A model generated the notes under the pieces. The model was not told where the DNA came from, ran no database searches, and saw only the letters and a program-made list of their open reading frames with translations. From Pohlia nutans (taxonomy: Eukaryota > Streptophyta > Bryopsida > Bryales > Mniaceae), in the NCBI GenBank assembly GCA_022496805.1, contig CM040087.1:29908253-29972252 (forward strand): 64,000 nt of DNA, in the 5' to 3' direction. Below, in pieces: positions 47,430 to 63,995 of this stretch (its first letter is position 1; the number at the start of each line of letters is the position of its first letter). The position numbers were made by a program, and so were the translations under genes.

Positions 47430-48110
47430 CCCCTAAATGCCTACATCCCTCTCCAAATTTGGAGAATTGCAAAGATGCATTCTAAACTTTGACTAAGGGG
47501 ATATTTTGAACCTGATTTATGAATAAAAGCACTAATAGAAAATGTGGCACTGCCGAGGGAGATGCCTAGGCAAGTAGTGCCCAATTCCACACATGCACAA
47601 TGATTTTTCCAAGAGAGCACCACCTTTTTTACTAGTGAAGTTTCATATTATGAATTTTAGATTCTATCTCTAATACAATTAGATCTATGATTGTTATCAC
47701 CAATATTTTGTATAAAATTTGAAACACAAAATTCAAAATTCTTTTAGTATTTCAACTACAAATAAGATAGACAATCTGTGGATGGTATTTGTTGTGATTG
47801 GTTGAAATGTAATACTCTAAATATTGTGATTTTTTGGAGGGTTTTGGTTGTTTAATTTTACAAGTTGATTTTTTCAAAAGCACTATTGATTCATTTTGAG
47901 CAAAGATTTTTGGTGAATCTTTGCAACATGAAATGAGCATAAATATTTCATAAATCACACCCTTTCTAATTGGTTCACACATGCATGAAGCTAACTTCCC
48001 ATAAAATCTATAGTAAAAATTCCATACTATAAAAAGTGCATGATGGATGAGAAAACATGGAAATCTGTACATCGTCCAAAAAATGGCCTTTTAGGCAATC
48101 AAGGGTTTAA
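47426..48110 (-). mobile_element. TTAA MITE, family B, with a nested CACTA MITE
   Basis: Starts TTAA-CCCCTAAATGCCTACATCC at the TTAA shared with H. The family B core is in reverse order, and it ends near 48110 in a decayed terminus. Interrupted at 47530-47637. Confidence 0.75.
47530..47637. mobile_element. 108-bp CACTA-type MITE
   Basis: Left end CACTAATAGAAAATGTGGCA; the right end reads CACTAGTAAAAAAGGTGG on the other strand. It is flanked by AAG on both sides (47527-47529 and 47638-47640). CACTA ends and a 3-bp duplication define the CACTA/CMC superfamily. The surrounding family B sequence is continuous when it is set aside. Confidence 0.85.
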
Positions 48111-49845
48111 GATTGTAGAAGTAAGTGACAATCGGTTTTTGTAATAGCATGATAAAAAATCATTTGTAACATCCCTCTATCACTTTGTGTTAGACAAGAA
48201 TAATTTTTGCTTGTAGTATAGTGATAAGAACGAGTTACTATATTAATGATTTTTTTTTTATGGTATTTCATTCACCGTTTAAGAGTACACATTACCGTAC
48301 CTGAGAAGCAAGGTAGACAAAAAATAATTACAAAAGAGAAGCCCAAATTTTTAGCATATTCTTTTATCAAAAAAAAAAATTCTATGATGAAAGGAGAATC
48401 TTGAAGAATATTCACATAATCTTAAAGAATATTTGCATCGTTTTGGCAAAAAAGTAAAATATTGGATGCGAGATGTCAACCGTGCCTTTTGGATATGGTA
48501 TATTAGATATGAATATATTCCTCTGTCCCATAATAAGCTTCATGTTGAAGGAATGATTTTTCGCATCTTCAACTGTAGGATCTTGTTTTATAATGCCAAA
48601 AGAATGCATGGTAAAATTTTCATAGAATTTGATTGTACAAATTGCAAGTTTATAGCGTTTGAAGTGAAAAGATGAAATGACAACCTTTTTTAACATTTTA
48701 TGACTGTTTGAAGACTTGGAATTTTTTTGTTAAATTGGTCAAAAAATCTTTAACTTTTTTTTAATGTTCAAATTGGTATTAGCTATCAAGAACAAAAAAA
48801 AGTTTATAAGAAAATGAATTGAAAGAGAAGAAAATGATGTTCAAAAACAAGAAAACCCCATGGTCCTTTAGGGGTTAGTAATTTGGAAACTCATCCCAAA
48901 TATTGCTTTCAAAATTTTTTATAACATCCAAATACAACCTTAGTCAATGGCTTAAAATACTATGAAATGGTTTTCTATTCTTTAATTTGAATTATCCTAT
49001 CAACCATTTTTATGATCACTTCTCGTTTTCTATAGGCTACGAAGACCGTTTTTTTATTTTCTTGAAAGACAAAAAAAAAACACAACAAAGTCTAGTAGGA
49101 AATCAAGTCTAATTTGCAAATAAATTCGAATCATCTCAATCCTACTTAAATTCCACCTAAAGAAATTTTCAAATACACACGTTCACATATTTGGCAAAGG
49201 TAATGATGCTCTACCGATCTATTTTTACTATTTTTACATTTAGGGAATTATGAATTTTTTTGAAGACTTTGATGGTATTTTGCAGATTGCCTTTGAGGTA
49301 TACCTTCAATCGACTATTAACGTTTTGTCTAAAGTTTTTGGAAAGGATTAGCATTTAGTACTTTTGAGAGTTTCTTGGTAGTACAAAAAACAACAGACTA
49401 CAACTAAGACACCTACATGAGCTTCTTTGGACAAGGCAACAAAGCTTTCACGACACATGAAACCTTTATATTTGAAGCCAATTCTTCAATTGCAAAGTAA
49501 TTTTTCTTGGCACTTTGCAATGAATGGTTCAATATGCAAGTTCAATATGTCTCTTGTCCTCCTTTTGAAAAATTCTCATTCATCCCCCTTCATACAAGGT
49601 AATTTCTTCATTCCCATGAACAAAATAATATGTAAATAACTAAAAGAAAACACTTAATTTAACCACATTTGAGAAATCTATAAGCAAAACTTCATAACTA
49701 TACATACATTGTCTAAAAGAATGCACCTTTATACTTAAAAATATTTTTCAAAATGAACATAAGACCAATTTTATTTAATAATAGAAGGCCCATTCATCAT
49801 CTGAAATCTATAGGTTTGAAACAACATTACTAAAGTGTCTATCCT
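48111..49845. other. AT-rich intergenic DNA
   Basis: No gene. A Stowaway-like CTCTGTCCCATAATAAGCTT motif is at 48521-48540. A lone CCATGGTCCTTTAGGGGTTA, the right end of a family A-type MITE, is at 48858-48877. Confidence 0.4.
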
Positions 49846-49974
49846 CGACATGGGACGGTAGTTTTGTTCCAATGGCCCTTTGTCCAATGGACACTGGATC
49901 ATTAACATTACAATCAACAGACACTTTACTCACTCTGTCCTCTAACGAGGCCGGAGTTTCTATCTATCTATCTG
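49846..49974 (+). repeat. LINE 3'-tail fragment, plus
   Basis: Matches the final ~125 bases of the LINE, ending in TCTATCTATCTATCTG. Confidence 0.75.
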
Positions 49975-50033
49975 TGAAACAACAAATGATATATATATAT
50001 ATTATCAATTGTCTAAGATAGCATTCAGTTACA

Positions 50034-50120
50034 AGATAGATAAGAACTCCGGTCCATGAGATGGGCCGGCGTGAATGGAGTGTCTGTTCGTTTAACCAGT
50101 AAGCCGCGCAAAGGGTTAAT
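50034..50120 (-). repeat. LINE 3'-tail fragment, minus
   Basis: Begins AGATAGATAAGAACTCCGG and continues with the reverse complement of the LINE terminus (GGGCCGGCGTGAAT). It is about 60 bases from the plus-oriented fragment, tail to tail. Confidence 0.7.
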
Positions 50121-50216
50121 GGTGTTTAGTTACAACCATTATTGAAGTGATAAAACATATACATCTATGAATACGAATGAAACATGTAAATTGAGAACAA
50201 GGAGCTACTCATATAG

Positions 50217-50350
50217 TCTCTGCCTTAATATTTATCCCATGATTATTTTTATGGTTTGTTTTTACCGTCGAACTATGTAACTCCTGGTAACTCCCAAAAA
50301 CAAAGTGTTTTCGTAACCTCTTCCTTGTGTGGGACAGAGACGATAAAACA
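50217..50350. mobile_element. MITE with GTCTCTGCC ends
   Basis: Second copy of the element at 30773-30905: GTCTCTGCCTTAATATTTAT ... GGGACAGAGACGATAAAAC. Confidence 0.6.
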
Positions 50351-50569
50351 TATTTCATCATCTAAAAACGTGAACATTCATCCACATATATTGATATGTT
50401 TATTCAACATAATAGCACGTTTTTCCGATTTTTCAAAATAAATAAATTCGTATGAAGAAATAGAAAAGAAAAATAAAAAAAAGAAGAAAAAACACAGAGC
50501 GAAAACTACCTTCCAGACATTTTGCATTTTCCAACATTAAAAAAAACACACACAGACTGTGAAACAGCG

Positions 50570-50840
50570 CCATGTCTGTATTTGGATGAAAATGACGAAT
50601 CCCCAAGAACAGACCGAATTGGATGAACGTCGTTGTCGGAACCCGTCTGTTTTGGGATAAAAACGTCGAACCCCCACGAACAGACTAGGAATAGGATGAA
50701 CGTGGTTGTCGGAGCCCGTCTATTTTGGGATGAAAACGTCGAACCCCTACGAACAGACTAGGAATCGGATGAACGTGGTTGTCGGAGTCCGTCTGTTTTG
50801 GGATGAAATCGACGAATCCAAGGACCGAGCTGAACGAACA
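50570..50840. repeat. 73-bp tandem repeat in the CUL1 upstream region
   Basis: GGATGAACGT(C/G)GTTGTCGGA recurs at 50621, 50694 and 50767, with partial units on both sides, so the period is 73 bases and there are about 3.5 copies. Each unit contains (C/G)CCCGTCTGTTTTGGGAT and CGAACCCC(C/T)ACGAACAGAC. It ends about 250 bases before the CUL1 start codon. Confidence 0.9.
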
Positions 50841-51092
50841 GACCTGAAGACGAGCTCGTTGCTTCGACGTTTCGGTGTCCGAGGTCTTGTGGAGGCCTTG
50901 TGGAGGTTTTGCGCAGGTCGAGGACTCGAGGGGTGGGTTTTGGCGGAGGGGATGATCGGGGCAGGATAAAAGGGGCGCAGGGGCGGCAGTGTGGAGTTAA
51001 AGAATGGTGGAGGACGTGGTGTTTTCGAGGGGTTTTTATGGTAGGGTTTGCGGTGGTTGATTGATTGATTTTGTCGAAGAGTAGGGGCGACG

Positions 51093-56006
<4,914 letters not shown>

Positions 56007-57118
56007 CGAGGCAGAAGAGCTGAAACCCAATGGTACATGCAAATGATGATTAAGGTTGATGATATACAACTGAAGGTGAAATTTGCAGTAGTATAAAATT
56101 TCAGTTACAGATTTAGAGGATAGTCTTTGACTGAATCCAATTCCTACTTTGTTGAACTTCTGTAGGATGACTTGGATTCCGAAAGAGACCAGCCTCTGGT
56201 TGTGGAGCAGTGCTTGATTTGTTACATCATATAGTACAGGTTTTGTGTACGAATTTGTATTGCCATTATCATTTTATTACACGTGGGAGTAAGTATTACC
56301 CACCGTCCGATAATGAGAAACGGTTAGATAGTGGTGAGGCAGTGGTTAGACAGTGGTTGGACCATTCAACGGGAAGCCCTGGCACATCACCTATACCTGT
56401 ACATTCCGCCCATCAGCTGCCTCAGTGCTGTTGAGTTATTAGCTTTGCAGTCACTTGCAATAGTGATTCATTTCGACAGCTGCCTATATTGTTATGAGTC
56501 CCTGACATGAAGTTGTATTGTGTGTCAAGGCATGCTTGTGAGGAAGGGAGCTTGTCGGCAAGCAGAGGCTAACCCTTGAATCGAAGCTACACTTGTGTAT
56601 TGGACCTGACCACTACTTTGTACTTGAAACATACCGTAGTTGAGCAGACGGAGGTTTTGAATCACATTCTAAAATACCATCTGATAGTAGCAAATTTTAT
56701 TGAGTGGGATATGGATACCGAGGACTGTATGTAGGCGTCAGAATATGAGATTCCTATCATGACTTTTAAAAACAAGGAATTGATAACTACAGTAATAACA
56801 TCAGTGCTAACATCAGTACAGTCCGGTACATCATGCTTAGAATTTTTTTTCGTAAGCATTGAAAGTAGGTAGATCCTATATCAAGTGGCCGCATTGATTT
56901 TGAATATAGCAAATATTGTAAGAAAAAATTCCCACCAGTAGAGGATTAGAGTAGGAATGTTCATTTCAATAAGTTTGTAAGCAACTTGAACCCGACTTTA
57001 TAGACGAGTCCTACAAACTTACGAATTTCTAATGTGTTTGTTGCAAGAAATGTGTTTACATCCCTTCACAATACTTATTTTTTGTGATGCACATCTAATA
57101 TTGTTCTTTCATACAATC
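56007..57118. other. CUL1 3' UTR and flank
   Basis: The CUL1 3' UTR presumably covers the first few hundred bases. After that there is no gene or element I can identify. Confidence 0.45.
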
Positions 57119-57442
57119 TTAACCCTTAATTGTCTAGGCATCCATTTTTTTGACGATGTACAGATTTCATCCTCGTTTTTTCATCCATCATGCACTTTTT
57201 GTAGTGGATTTTTTACTATAGTTTTTAGGGGAAGTTAGTTTCATACATGCGTGAACTGGTTAGGAAAGGGATGACTTGTGAATTTTTTTGTCTCATTTCA
57301 TGTTGCAATAATTTACCAAAAGTTTCTAAGATCTTAGTTCAAAATAGTTCAAAAGTGCGCTTGAAAAAGCCTACTTGTAAAATTGAGCAACCCAAAATCT
57401 CCAAAAAATACTACACTTGGATTATTATATTTCAACCCATGA
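57119..57442 (+). mobile_element. TTAA MITE, family B, 5' half only
   Basis: TTAA-CCCTTAATTGTCTAGGC ... followed by the B core up to TTCAACCCATGA, where a LINE copy begins. The other half is not found beyond the LINE. Confidence 0.7.
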
Positions 57443-57509
57443 GATAGATAGAAACTCTGGCCTCTTTCAAAGCTGACGTGAATAAAGTATCTGGTAGTGA
57501 CCTAGTGCC

Positions 57510-57845
57510 GTACCATGAGCTTAAAGTGAATTCCCTGTGTGTTTTCATGTGTTTTCCCTGTGTAATGAAACACAGGGAATTTGTAAAGAGTCCACACGAA
57601 AGAACAAAGACATAGGGAATATCGAGACACATAGGGAAAATTGAGACATGCACAGGGAAAAACTGAGTGTTCCCTGTGTCTCAATTTTCCCTGTGTCTCA
57701 GTTTTCCCTGTGTTTTAGTTTTCCCTGTGTTTCAGTTTTCGATGTGTGTCTTTGTTCTTCCCCTCTACAATTGTGCGACTTTTTACAAATTCCCTGTGTA
57801 TGTAGGGAAAACGTCACAGGGAATCCACTTTAAACTTCCTGTGGC
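57510..57845. mobile_element. Inverted-repeat element in the LINE
   Basis: Ends AGCTTAAAGTGAATTCCCTG and CAGGGAATCCACTTTAAACT are inverted repeats. The inside is built from many short copies of TTTTCCCTGTGT(C/T)TCA in both orientations. Superfamily not clear. Confidence 0.7.
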
Positions 57846-58212
57846 GGGGGTGAATTAAAGGACCATTGGACCAAAACTACTCTCCTCTGTCGTGAATAGA
57901 CACTTTAGTGATTTGTAACCATAAAAGTAACCATGAGCTGTTTGTTGGGTAATTGTTTGAGTATATGTTGGTTTTTAGTATGATGTTAGATCGCCAAGTA
58001 CCAAGTCATGAGTTCTGTGGTTGGTTGATGAAGGACTATGCATCATATTATGTGGTCTGGATTCGATTGTAGTTGGGCTTGTTTGAGCATTAGTATGATT
58101 TACAAAACTCGGTGCTAGTAGTGAGTTTATCATAGGCCGGAAAGTTGTACCAACCAATGCAACCGGCCCCTACCCACCTTCCTGAGACAAGTGGTGACAC
58201 TGTGCTATTTGC

Positions 58213-58455
58213 TTAACCCTTAAACGACAATTCCTTTTCTGATACCACACCCAAAATCTCATTTTACATTCCATTTTAAGCATGATTCTGTGTTTAATTT
58301 ACTTTAGCTTTATTCTAAAGAAGTATAGATCTCTCTAAGGTGCTCGGTTTGGAATTTTAAAAACCCCATTTGGTGCAATGGTGTAGAAGTTATGAGCATG
58401 ATTCTCCCAAACTAAAACCAAGCCCATGGGGCTGGCATTGTCGTTTAAGGGTTAA
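58213..58455 (-). mobile_element. TTAA MITE, family F, nested in the LINE
   Basis: TTAA-CCCTTAAACGACAATTCC ... GGCATTGTCGTTTAAGGG-TTAA, reversed relative to 44424-44670. Well preserved. Confidence 0.85.
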
Positions 58456-58845
58456 AATAAATAGTGATTTTCACTACTAACCCGTCTTTTTATTCTATTG
58501 GTATTGATTAGTTGTTTTCTATTCGTCTTTTATGTAGGAGGATTGATCCGGCATACTGTATAGCTATAGTGATTATTGCTTTGAATGTGTGTTTAATGGA
58601 GGTTTTAGAAAGTCTAAATTTTTTTTCGAGTTATTTCATTGAGGGAGCGTGCGTAGTTCCTCTAGCTTTAGCCGAGATGATTACGAGTGGGTTTACTTTC
58701 CACCCTTGGTGAATGATGCTATTGATTAATGGTTGATATTTTTGGATTTTATTGTCTATTGTATCTTGTGAGAATTTGTCATTAGTGTATGTGAATTCAA
58801 TAAATTGTACCGTGATGTTGTCTTCTGGATTTAGTGGTGGAGCAC

Positions 58846-59000
58846 TTTCTTATCCCAATTGACTCCATTAGCAATTTTATTGAAATCACATACAAATTGA
58901 TTTCTTATCCCAATTGATTGCATTAGCAATTTTATTGAAATCACATACAAATTGATTTCTTATCCCAATTGACTGCATTAGCAATTTTTTTCATTATTAC
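58846..59000. repeat. 55-bp tandem repeat
   Basis: TTTCTTATCCCAATTGA recurs at 58846, 58901 and 58956: about 2.7 nearly identical copies directly beside the LINE 5' truncation point. Confidence 0.9.
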
Positions 59001-59030
59001 AAAGTAGGGCATCAATAAATGCTTTCAAGA

Positions 59031-59576
59031 TTAACCCCTAAGTGACGGATCAACCATTTTATGGTCTCTGTCCTTTTTTTATGGGCTGCCCGAAATAGAA
59101 AAAACATTTTTATAGAAAATAAAAAATACTTTAAAATAGGTAATCAAGTCTGCTTTCCAACCCAATTTGAATCATGTCAATTCGAGTTAAACTCCACCCG
59201 GGAGAAATTTTCAAAGAAAAACACTTCTACATTGTCTAGTGTTAGAAAACTTACTATTTGGGGAAAGTAATGATCTCTCCGTTGAAAAATTTGCAATTTT
59301 AGATTTTAGAATAGAATGTCTAGTTTTAACAAATCATACAAAATTTCAAACTCTAAAAATAAAATTTGTGATTCTTATAAATATTTGAAGTTAAATTCTT
59401 CTAAATTCATTATGAAATGATAAAAAGCTATTTTTTGATATTTGACCGTATGGAAAATTACTAAAAATCAAGCTCCTCATTTTCTCTTTTGAACCAAACT
59501 TCATCAAAGTTGAAGAAGTAATTTTTTATAACACATTTATGTTTTGCCCTTACCCCCTCTGTCATTTAGGGGTTAA
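59031..59576 (-). mobile_element. TTAA MITE, family E
   Basis: TTAA-CCCCTAAGTGACGGATC ... CTCTGTCATTTAGGGG-TTAA, 546 bp, reversed relative to 44667-45215. Confidence 0.83.
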
Positions 59577-61476
59577 ATTTTGTTTTTCTTAGATTTGAAT
59601 GACGGGATCAAACTAAAATTAAAAGAACTTGGAATCCCAAAACTATAAATATTAATTTAAAGCACTTTGCAAAAAAAAAAAACAACAACATGAATGAACA
59701 AAATCTGATGGATTTAAAGATGGTCAAAGTTTTGTTGCCTTAAAAATACATAAATTATATTGATTAATTGAAGTGGACATGGCTCACATTTGAAGTATAA
59801 AACATAGGACAATTATTTAAAAAAATATAAACGCCAAAAAATAGGACTATTATTTCCGAACAGAGGGACAATTTGTTTAGAAAATTCTTCTAACTCGGTT
59901 TAGGGTTAACTGGAAACGTTATTGGTGTTTATTTTTTTATTTTTTTATTTAGCAAATATAAGTACTCTAAATAAGTAGATTAGTCTTAGATAATTATAAG
60001 ATTTGAAAATATTATAGATTTTTACTCTCGACAAATTTTTTTTACCAAAGACATTGATTCCAATACTATTGAAAGATCCCCATCTTGACCAATATAGAGG
60101 GTAAAAGAATTGGTCAACAGTAAAAACTTACAACATGTTTATGTAAATTAGTGTATCTATCACTAATCTACCTATTTAGTGTAGTAGGAGACAAACTAAT
60201 CAAAGTACATCCAAATTTTAAGTTTTAATCATAACATTCAATAACTTGTGTGAGGTCTGCGTTTCTATCCATCCATGAATTGGGGTCTTCATGCACGATA
60301 GAGATAAATTTACAACACATGGGCTCTCCATCCCTCCTTGTTGCTACCATGCACACATGGCAATCACCTTGTATGTAGTAAGTTTACACCTGTTTGAAAA
60401 AATGGATAGCTATTGATGAGATATGGATGATGATGGGGAATATACTGTACATTCTCCTTGGAGTCAAAGATAGAGGTAGCACTAGCTACTGAAAGTTATG
60501 GATTCTCTTCACACTTCTGAATATACAAGATTTCAGTTTCACTTCTCAACTAATGTTTGATTATCCCCATAAGGACTCAAGAACGACTTTGGGTCTCATG
60601 TTTTTTCAGCTGTTTTGAGGACCTGTGAAGAATTCATTTTTATCAAAACTCATATATTTTTTTACCCAACACATGCAATGTTCTTCATTGATTTTGATGG
60701 TATGAAATTTGGTCCCATCTAAATTATACTTTTCACAACATGATTAATTGAATTTGTCATCTTAAAACCAGAAACCAGTGGTCCTTCAGGGGTTTAAAAA
60801 ACCCTCTGCAGTTGCAGACCTGCTTTGCTAAACAGGGCCAGCATCACAACAAGAGAAACATCATAACAAGAATGACATGACCAGCATCAATAATAGAAAC
60901 ATCATAAAAATGACATGACCAGCATCACAACACATAGCCAGCATTACAACAAGAAGGGAACACGACGAGCATCACCATTTGCAGCTACAGTACAATCTCA
61001 GGTACAGTGACAACCTTCCCTGATCCCTGTGTAACCGCAATAACGCTTGGCATAGTAAATGGAAATTCCCAAAAACGACCATCAGAAGTCGTACATCTTA
61101 GTCCCAACAATGCCTCTACGTTAAATTCTAAGAGGTTCAGTGTACAGTACAGTACTACAGCGCTCAAGAGAAATCTGGTATTATGCACATAATACATAAA
61201 TAAAAATACGTTTATTTATTTATTTATTTATTGCCACAAAACTTAATACAGAAAACCCAATCTGGAAGCAGGAAAACATATTTCCCCAAGCAAGCAAAGC
61301 TACATATATGTATATATATAGAAGTCTTATAGGATCTCATGTACAAAGAGACCTGTAGACACAACAAACTCACCTCCTTAAGTTTCAGCACACCTATCTT
61401 ACAACTCAAACCAAACCAAACCTGATGCAATGCGAAACGATACAATGTGCTGAGTGGCCGTAAACTTGCAATGTGT
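59577..61476. other. Intergenic DNA and 3' flank of the gene at 61477-63995
   Basis: 60561-60796 is a decayed family A MITE. 60830-60970 is a short imperfect repeat around ATGACATGACCAGCATCA. 61211-61232 is (TTTA)n. The 3' UTR of the minus-strand gene ending at 61477 likely reaches into this stretch. No gene. Confidence 0.5.
60561..60796 (-). mobile_element. TTAA MITE, family A, decayed
   Basis: TTAT-CCCCATAAGGACTCAAG ... GTGGTCCTTCAGGGG-TTTA with the reversed A core. Confidence 0.65.
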
Positions 61477-63995
61477 TCACTGCTCCTCATCTGGATCCTT
61501 GCGAGCAACAGCCAAAACTGGAGATGTCTCAGTGTACCCTGTGTTACCAGTAGATGTCGTGGAGAAGGAAGATTGGGAGTTGAACAAGAGGGCCGGGGGG
61601 ACCCGACGAGAGTCATAGTTAGACTCCAAAGCTTGATTGCCTGAAGCGGAGCTGGTTTCTGCACCAAAAGAGCTTTCAGAAAGCCGAGCCGGGTTGTTGT
61701 TGTTGACAGAAGAGACGACATGAACACTGTCCGCATGCAGACTAGGAGACGGTCTGAGGACACTTGCATTTGGCATATACACTGTACGACTGCTAGGGCT
61801 TTGGACATCCTGATTACTAGGACCATAAAAGTGACGAGGATGATAAGGAGGAATACTTGAATTCGGGTCCGCGGCTTGGACCTCAACACCGAGCACGGAC
61901 ACCGTTTTGACAGGCTTGACCACATGCAAGCCCGCCATGTGCGCGGTCAGTGTTGTGTCACATTTCAGGATGGGAGATGCAGGATCGTAGGAATCGTTGG
62001 AATCCAGGTTGAGGTTGAGGTCTGGAGAAGTGTTGAAAGGCTTACGCGAGGATGGCTCACCGCTGGCGAGCTCATGGATGTGATGTGGCCTCTCCACATC
62101 AATGCCCATGTCCTTCATCTCGTGCGAGGAGCGCGAATCCTGCTCAACATCCGCGGAGCCACTGGTTGTTGAATAACTGGAATGCCGCTCCAACTTGCTG
62201 TCATCTTCTTCCAAATCTTCCTTGCCTGGAGAATCATCATTGGCACTGTCCACTGAGTTCCTCCGTGACGACTTCCCGACGCAGGTCTCCACCAATGCTT
62301 GAAACTTTTCATGAGCGTTCGCGTCCATGGACTGAAGGCGAGCTGCAGCCGTCGCCACACGACTCTTATCCGACAGCACGCGCTGGTCATGCAACTTGTG
62401 TATTGCATTCAGAACGGCCTCTCTTGCTTGCATAACTGCAACAGAATTGCAGTCAGGGTGTCCTGCATCAGTTTGACGTCGGGGGTTGAGGAATGAGATT
62501 ACTTCCAAGATTGAAGCAAAAAGAACTCTACATCAACATGGCAAACAAATAAAGTTAAACGATATTACACATGAGGTAGAGGATAGAGGCACCTGAAGAT
62601 AATGGCACCCAACCCATATCCAAATCTTCACGGGATTTCAGGCAAAGCATGAACTTTTTCAACGCATCAGCAATTTTAGTTTCATCACCACCACACCAAA
62701 GCACACGGAACTCCTTTGGATGTAACATAGCCATATCTCCAGCTGCGCGTTGACGGACAATCTTCAGAAACACTTGCACTTTCTGCACCACGGCTTCTCG
62801 CTCCACGACCGTTCCATTGAGCAGTGAATTGATATCCTGGGAAACCTCGGCTCGTCCTTCGGAATACGGAGGCAAGTTGGCGAACAAAAAGCATCCTTCG
62901 TTGAAAACAGACTGGGCCGATATTCTAAGCACAGGAGCAGCACTTTCACTGCTGGAGTAGCCTAACATGGTCTCCCGGAGAAGCCCTGTTACCGGATCAG
63001 ACAGAGTATTGTTTTTGTAGAAACAATACAGGTAGACAATCTTGAACATACGTACTATCAAAGGACAATGAGGAGGATCACTGACAAACATATTCCGATT
63101 CACCTGCACAGCATGAGCAATTTTCTTTTGCTCCACCTCCGAATGCAGCCACGGTTTGGGTGGCACACCTCCAATGGAATCGGACTTCAACAGATGGAGC
63201 AGAGGGGACCAATGCCAGACAGCCAATTCCTTGTGAGCATGCTCCTTGGCGTCAAAATCATCCAGTCTGTCCTTCACATACTTCTCTCTGCGTAAATGAA
63301 GCTCCTTCTGAGCTGCATCCATCTGTGCTTCATAACGTAACCACTCTTTCTGATATTGCAGGAACGCTTGCAACGCCGTTTTCTCCATGTGACGAGCAAA
63401 TAAATCAGGTTGGCCTCCAACTAACTTGAACCTACTCATTGTAAGTTTCACTGCTTTCTGCTCCTCGTCGCTAGCATTTTCCTGCAACAGAGACATACTT
63501 AGCAAGCCTCGACAACTCAAAAGGAGAACAGTGCAACAGACGATCTTCTATATGCTTGGAACATGAACCCTGAAAGGACCAAGAGGCCCTCATGTTATTG
63601 AGTAGGTCATATGGAGACTATGTTATTCTTCACTGATATAAGATATGGCCCCATCTGAATTATATTTGCACAATATGATTGGTCATTTTCAAACCATGAA
63701 TCCTTGGTGCTGTAGGGTGGGTTAAAGCATGAGAGTTCTGAGTGTGCGTATTTACCTCTCGCTCCATGTACCACGTTCCATAGGAGCTTCGTAAACTGGG
63801 GTCAATGAGCCTCTTGTCCACGAAATCAAAAAAAGCCTGAAGGAAGGAGTCATCCTTCACATCAGGGAAGTCACTTGGTAGCAACTGGAATTGCATCAAG
63901 TGCCAAAGACCGGGACATGGCACCACTTCGGGGCACGAAACCATGGAAGCATCCTGTTGCATGTAATGAGCAACTTCGCGCGCCTGAGCTTCTAC
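61477..63995 (-). CDS. Unrecognised protein gene, 3' part (5' end beyond the window)
   Basis: Three exons join in phase with GT-AG borders: 63756-63995, 62593-63481 and 61477-62435, giving 695 residues, with the first exon of the window opened by an AACAG acceptor. For the last exon an alternative acceptor at 62462 is also in frame and would add nine residues. I do not recognise the family. Residues 1-80 contain a Trp/Phe/Asp-rich globular stretch (FFDFVDKRLIDPSLRSSYG). Next comes a charged, probably helical segment (YEAQMDAAQKELHLRREKYV), then a well-ordered stretch with Trp and Cys (VRMFKIVYLYCFYKNN, KEFRVLWCGGDETKI). From about residue 395 it is a Ser/Asn/Pro-rich tail that looks disordered and regulatory. 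No signal peptide, membrane segment or catalytic motif is visible. A decayed family A MITE (63564-63725) lies in an intron. Confidence 0.75.
63564..63725 (-). mobile_element. TTAA MITE, family A, internally deleted
   Basis: ACCCTGAAAGGACCAAGAGG ... AATCCTTGGTGCTGTAGGGTGGGTTAA; shortened core. Lies in an intron of the unknown gene. Confidence 0.65.

Larger units (their letters stand above)
57443..58837 (-). mobile_element. 5'-truncated LINE copy with two nested insertions
   Basis: Reverse complement of the LINE 3' end: (GATA)n at 57443, 3' UTR, then the decayed C-terminal coding segment up to about 58837 (homologous to 12705 in the long copy). An inverted-repeat element at 57510-57845 and a family F MITE at 58213-58455 interrupt it. 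LINE sequence resumes on the far side of each. Confidence 0.82.
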
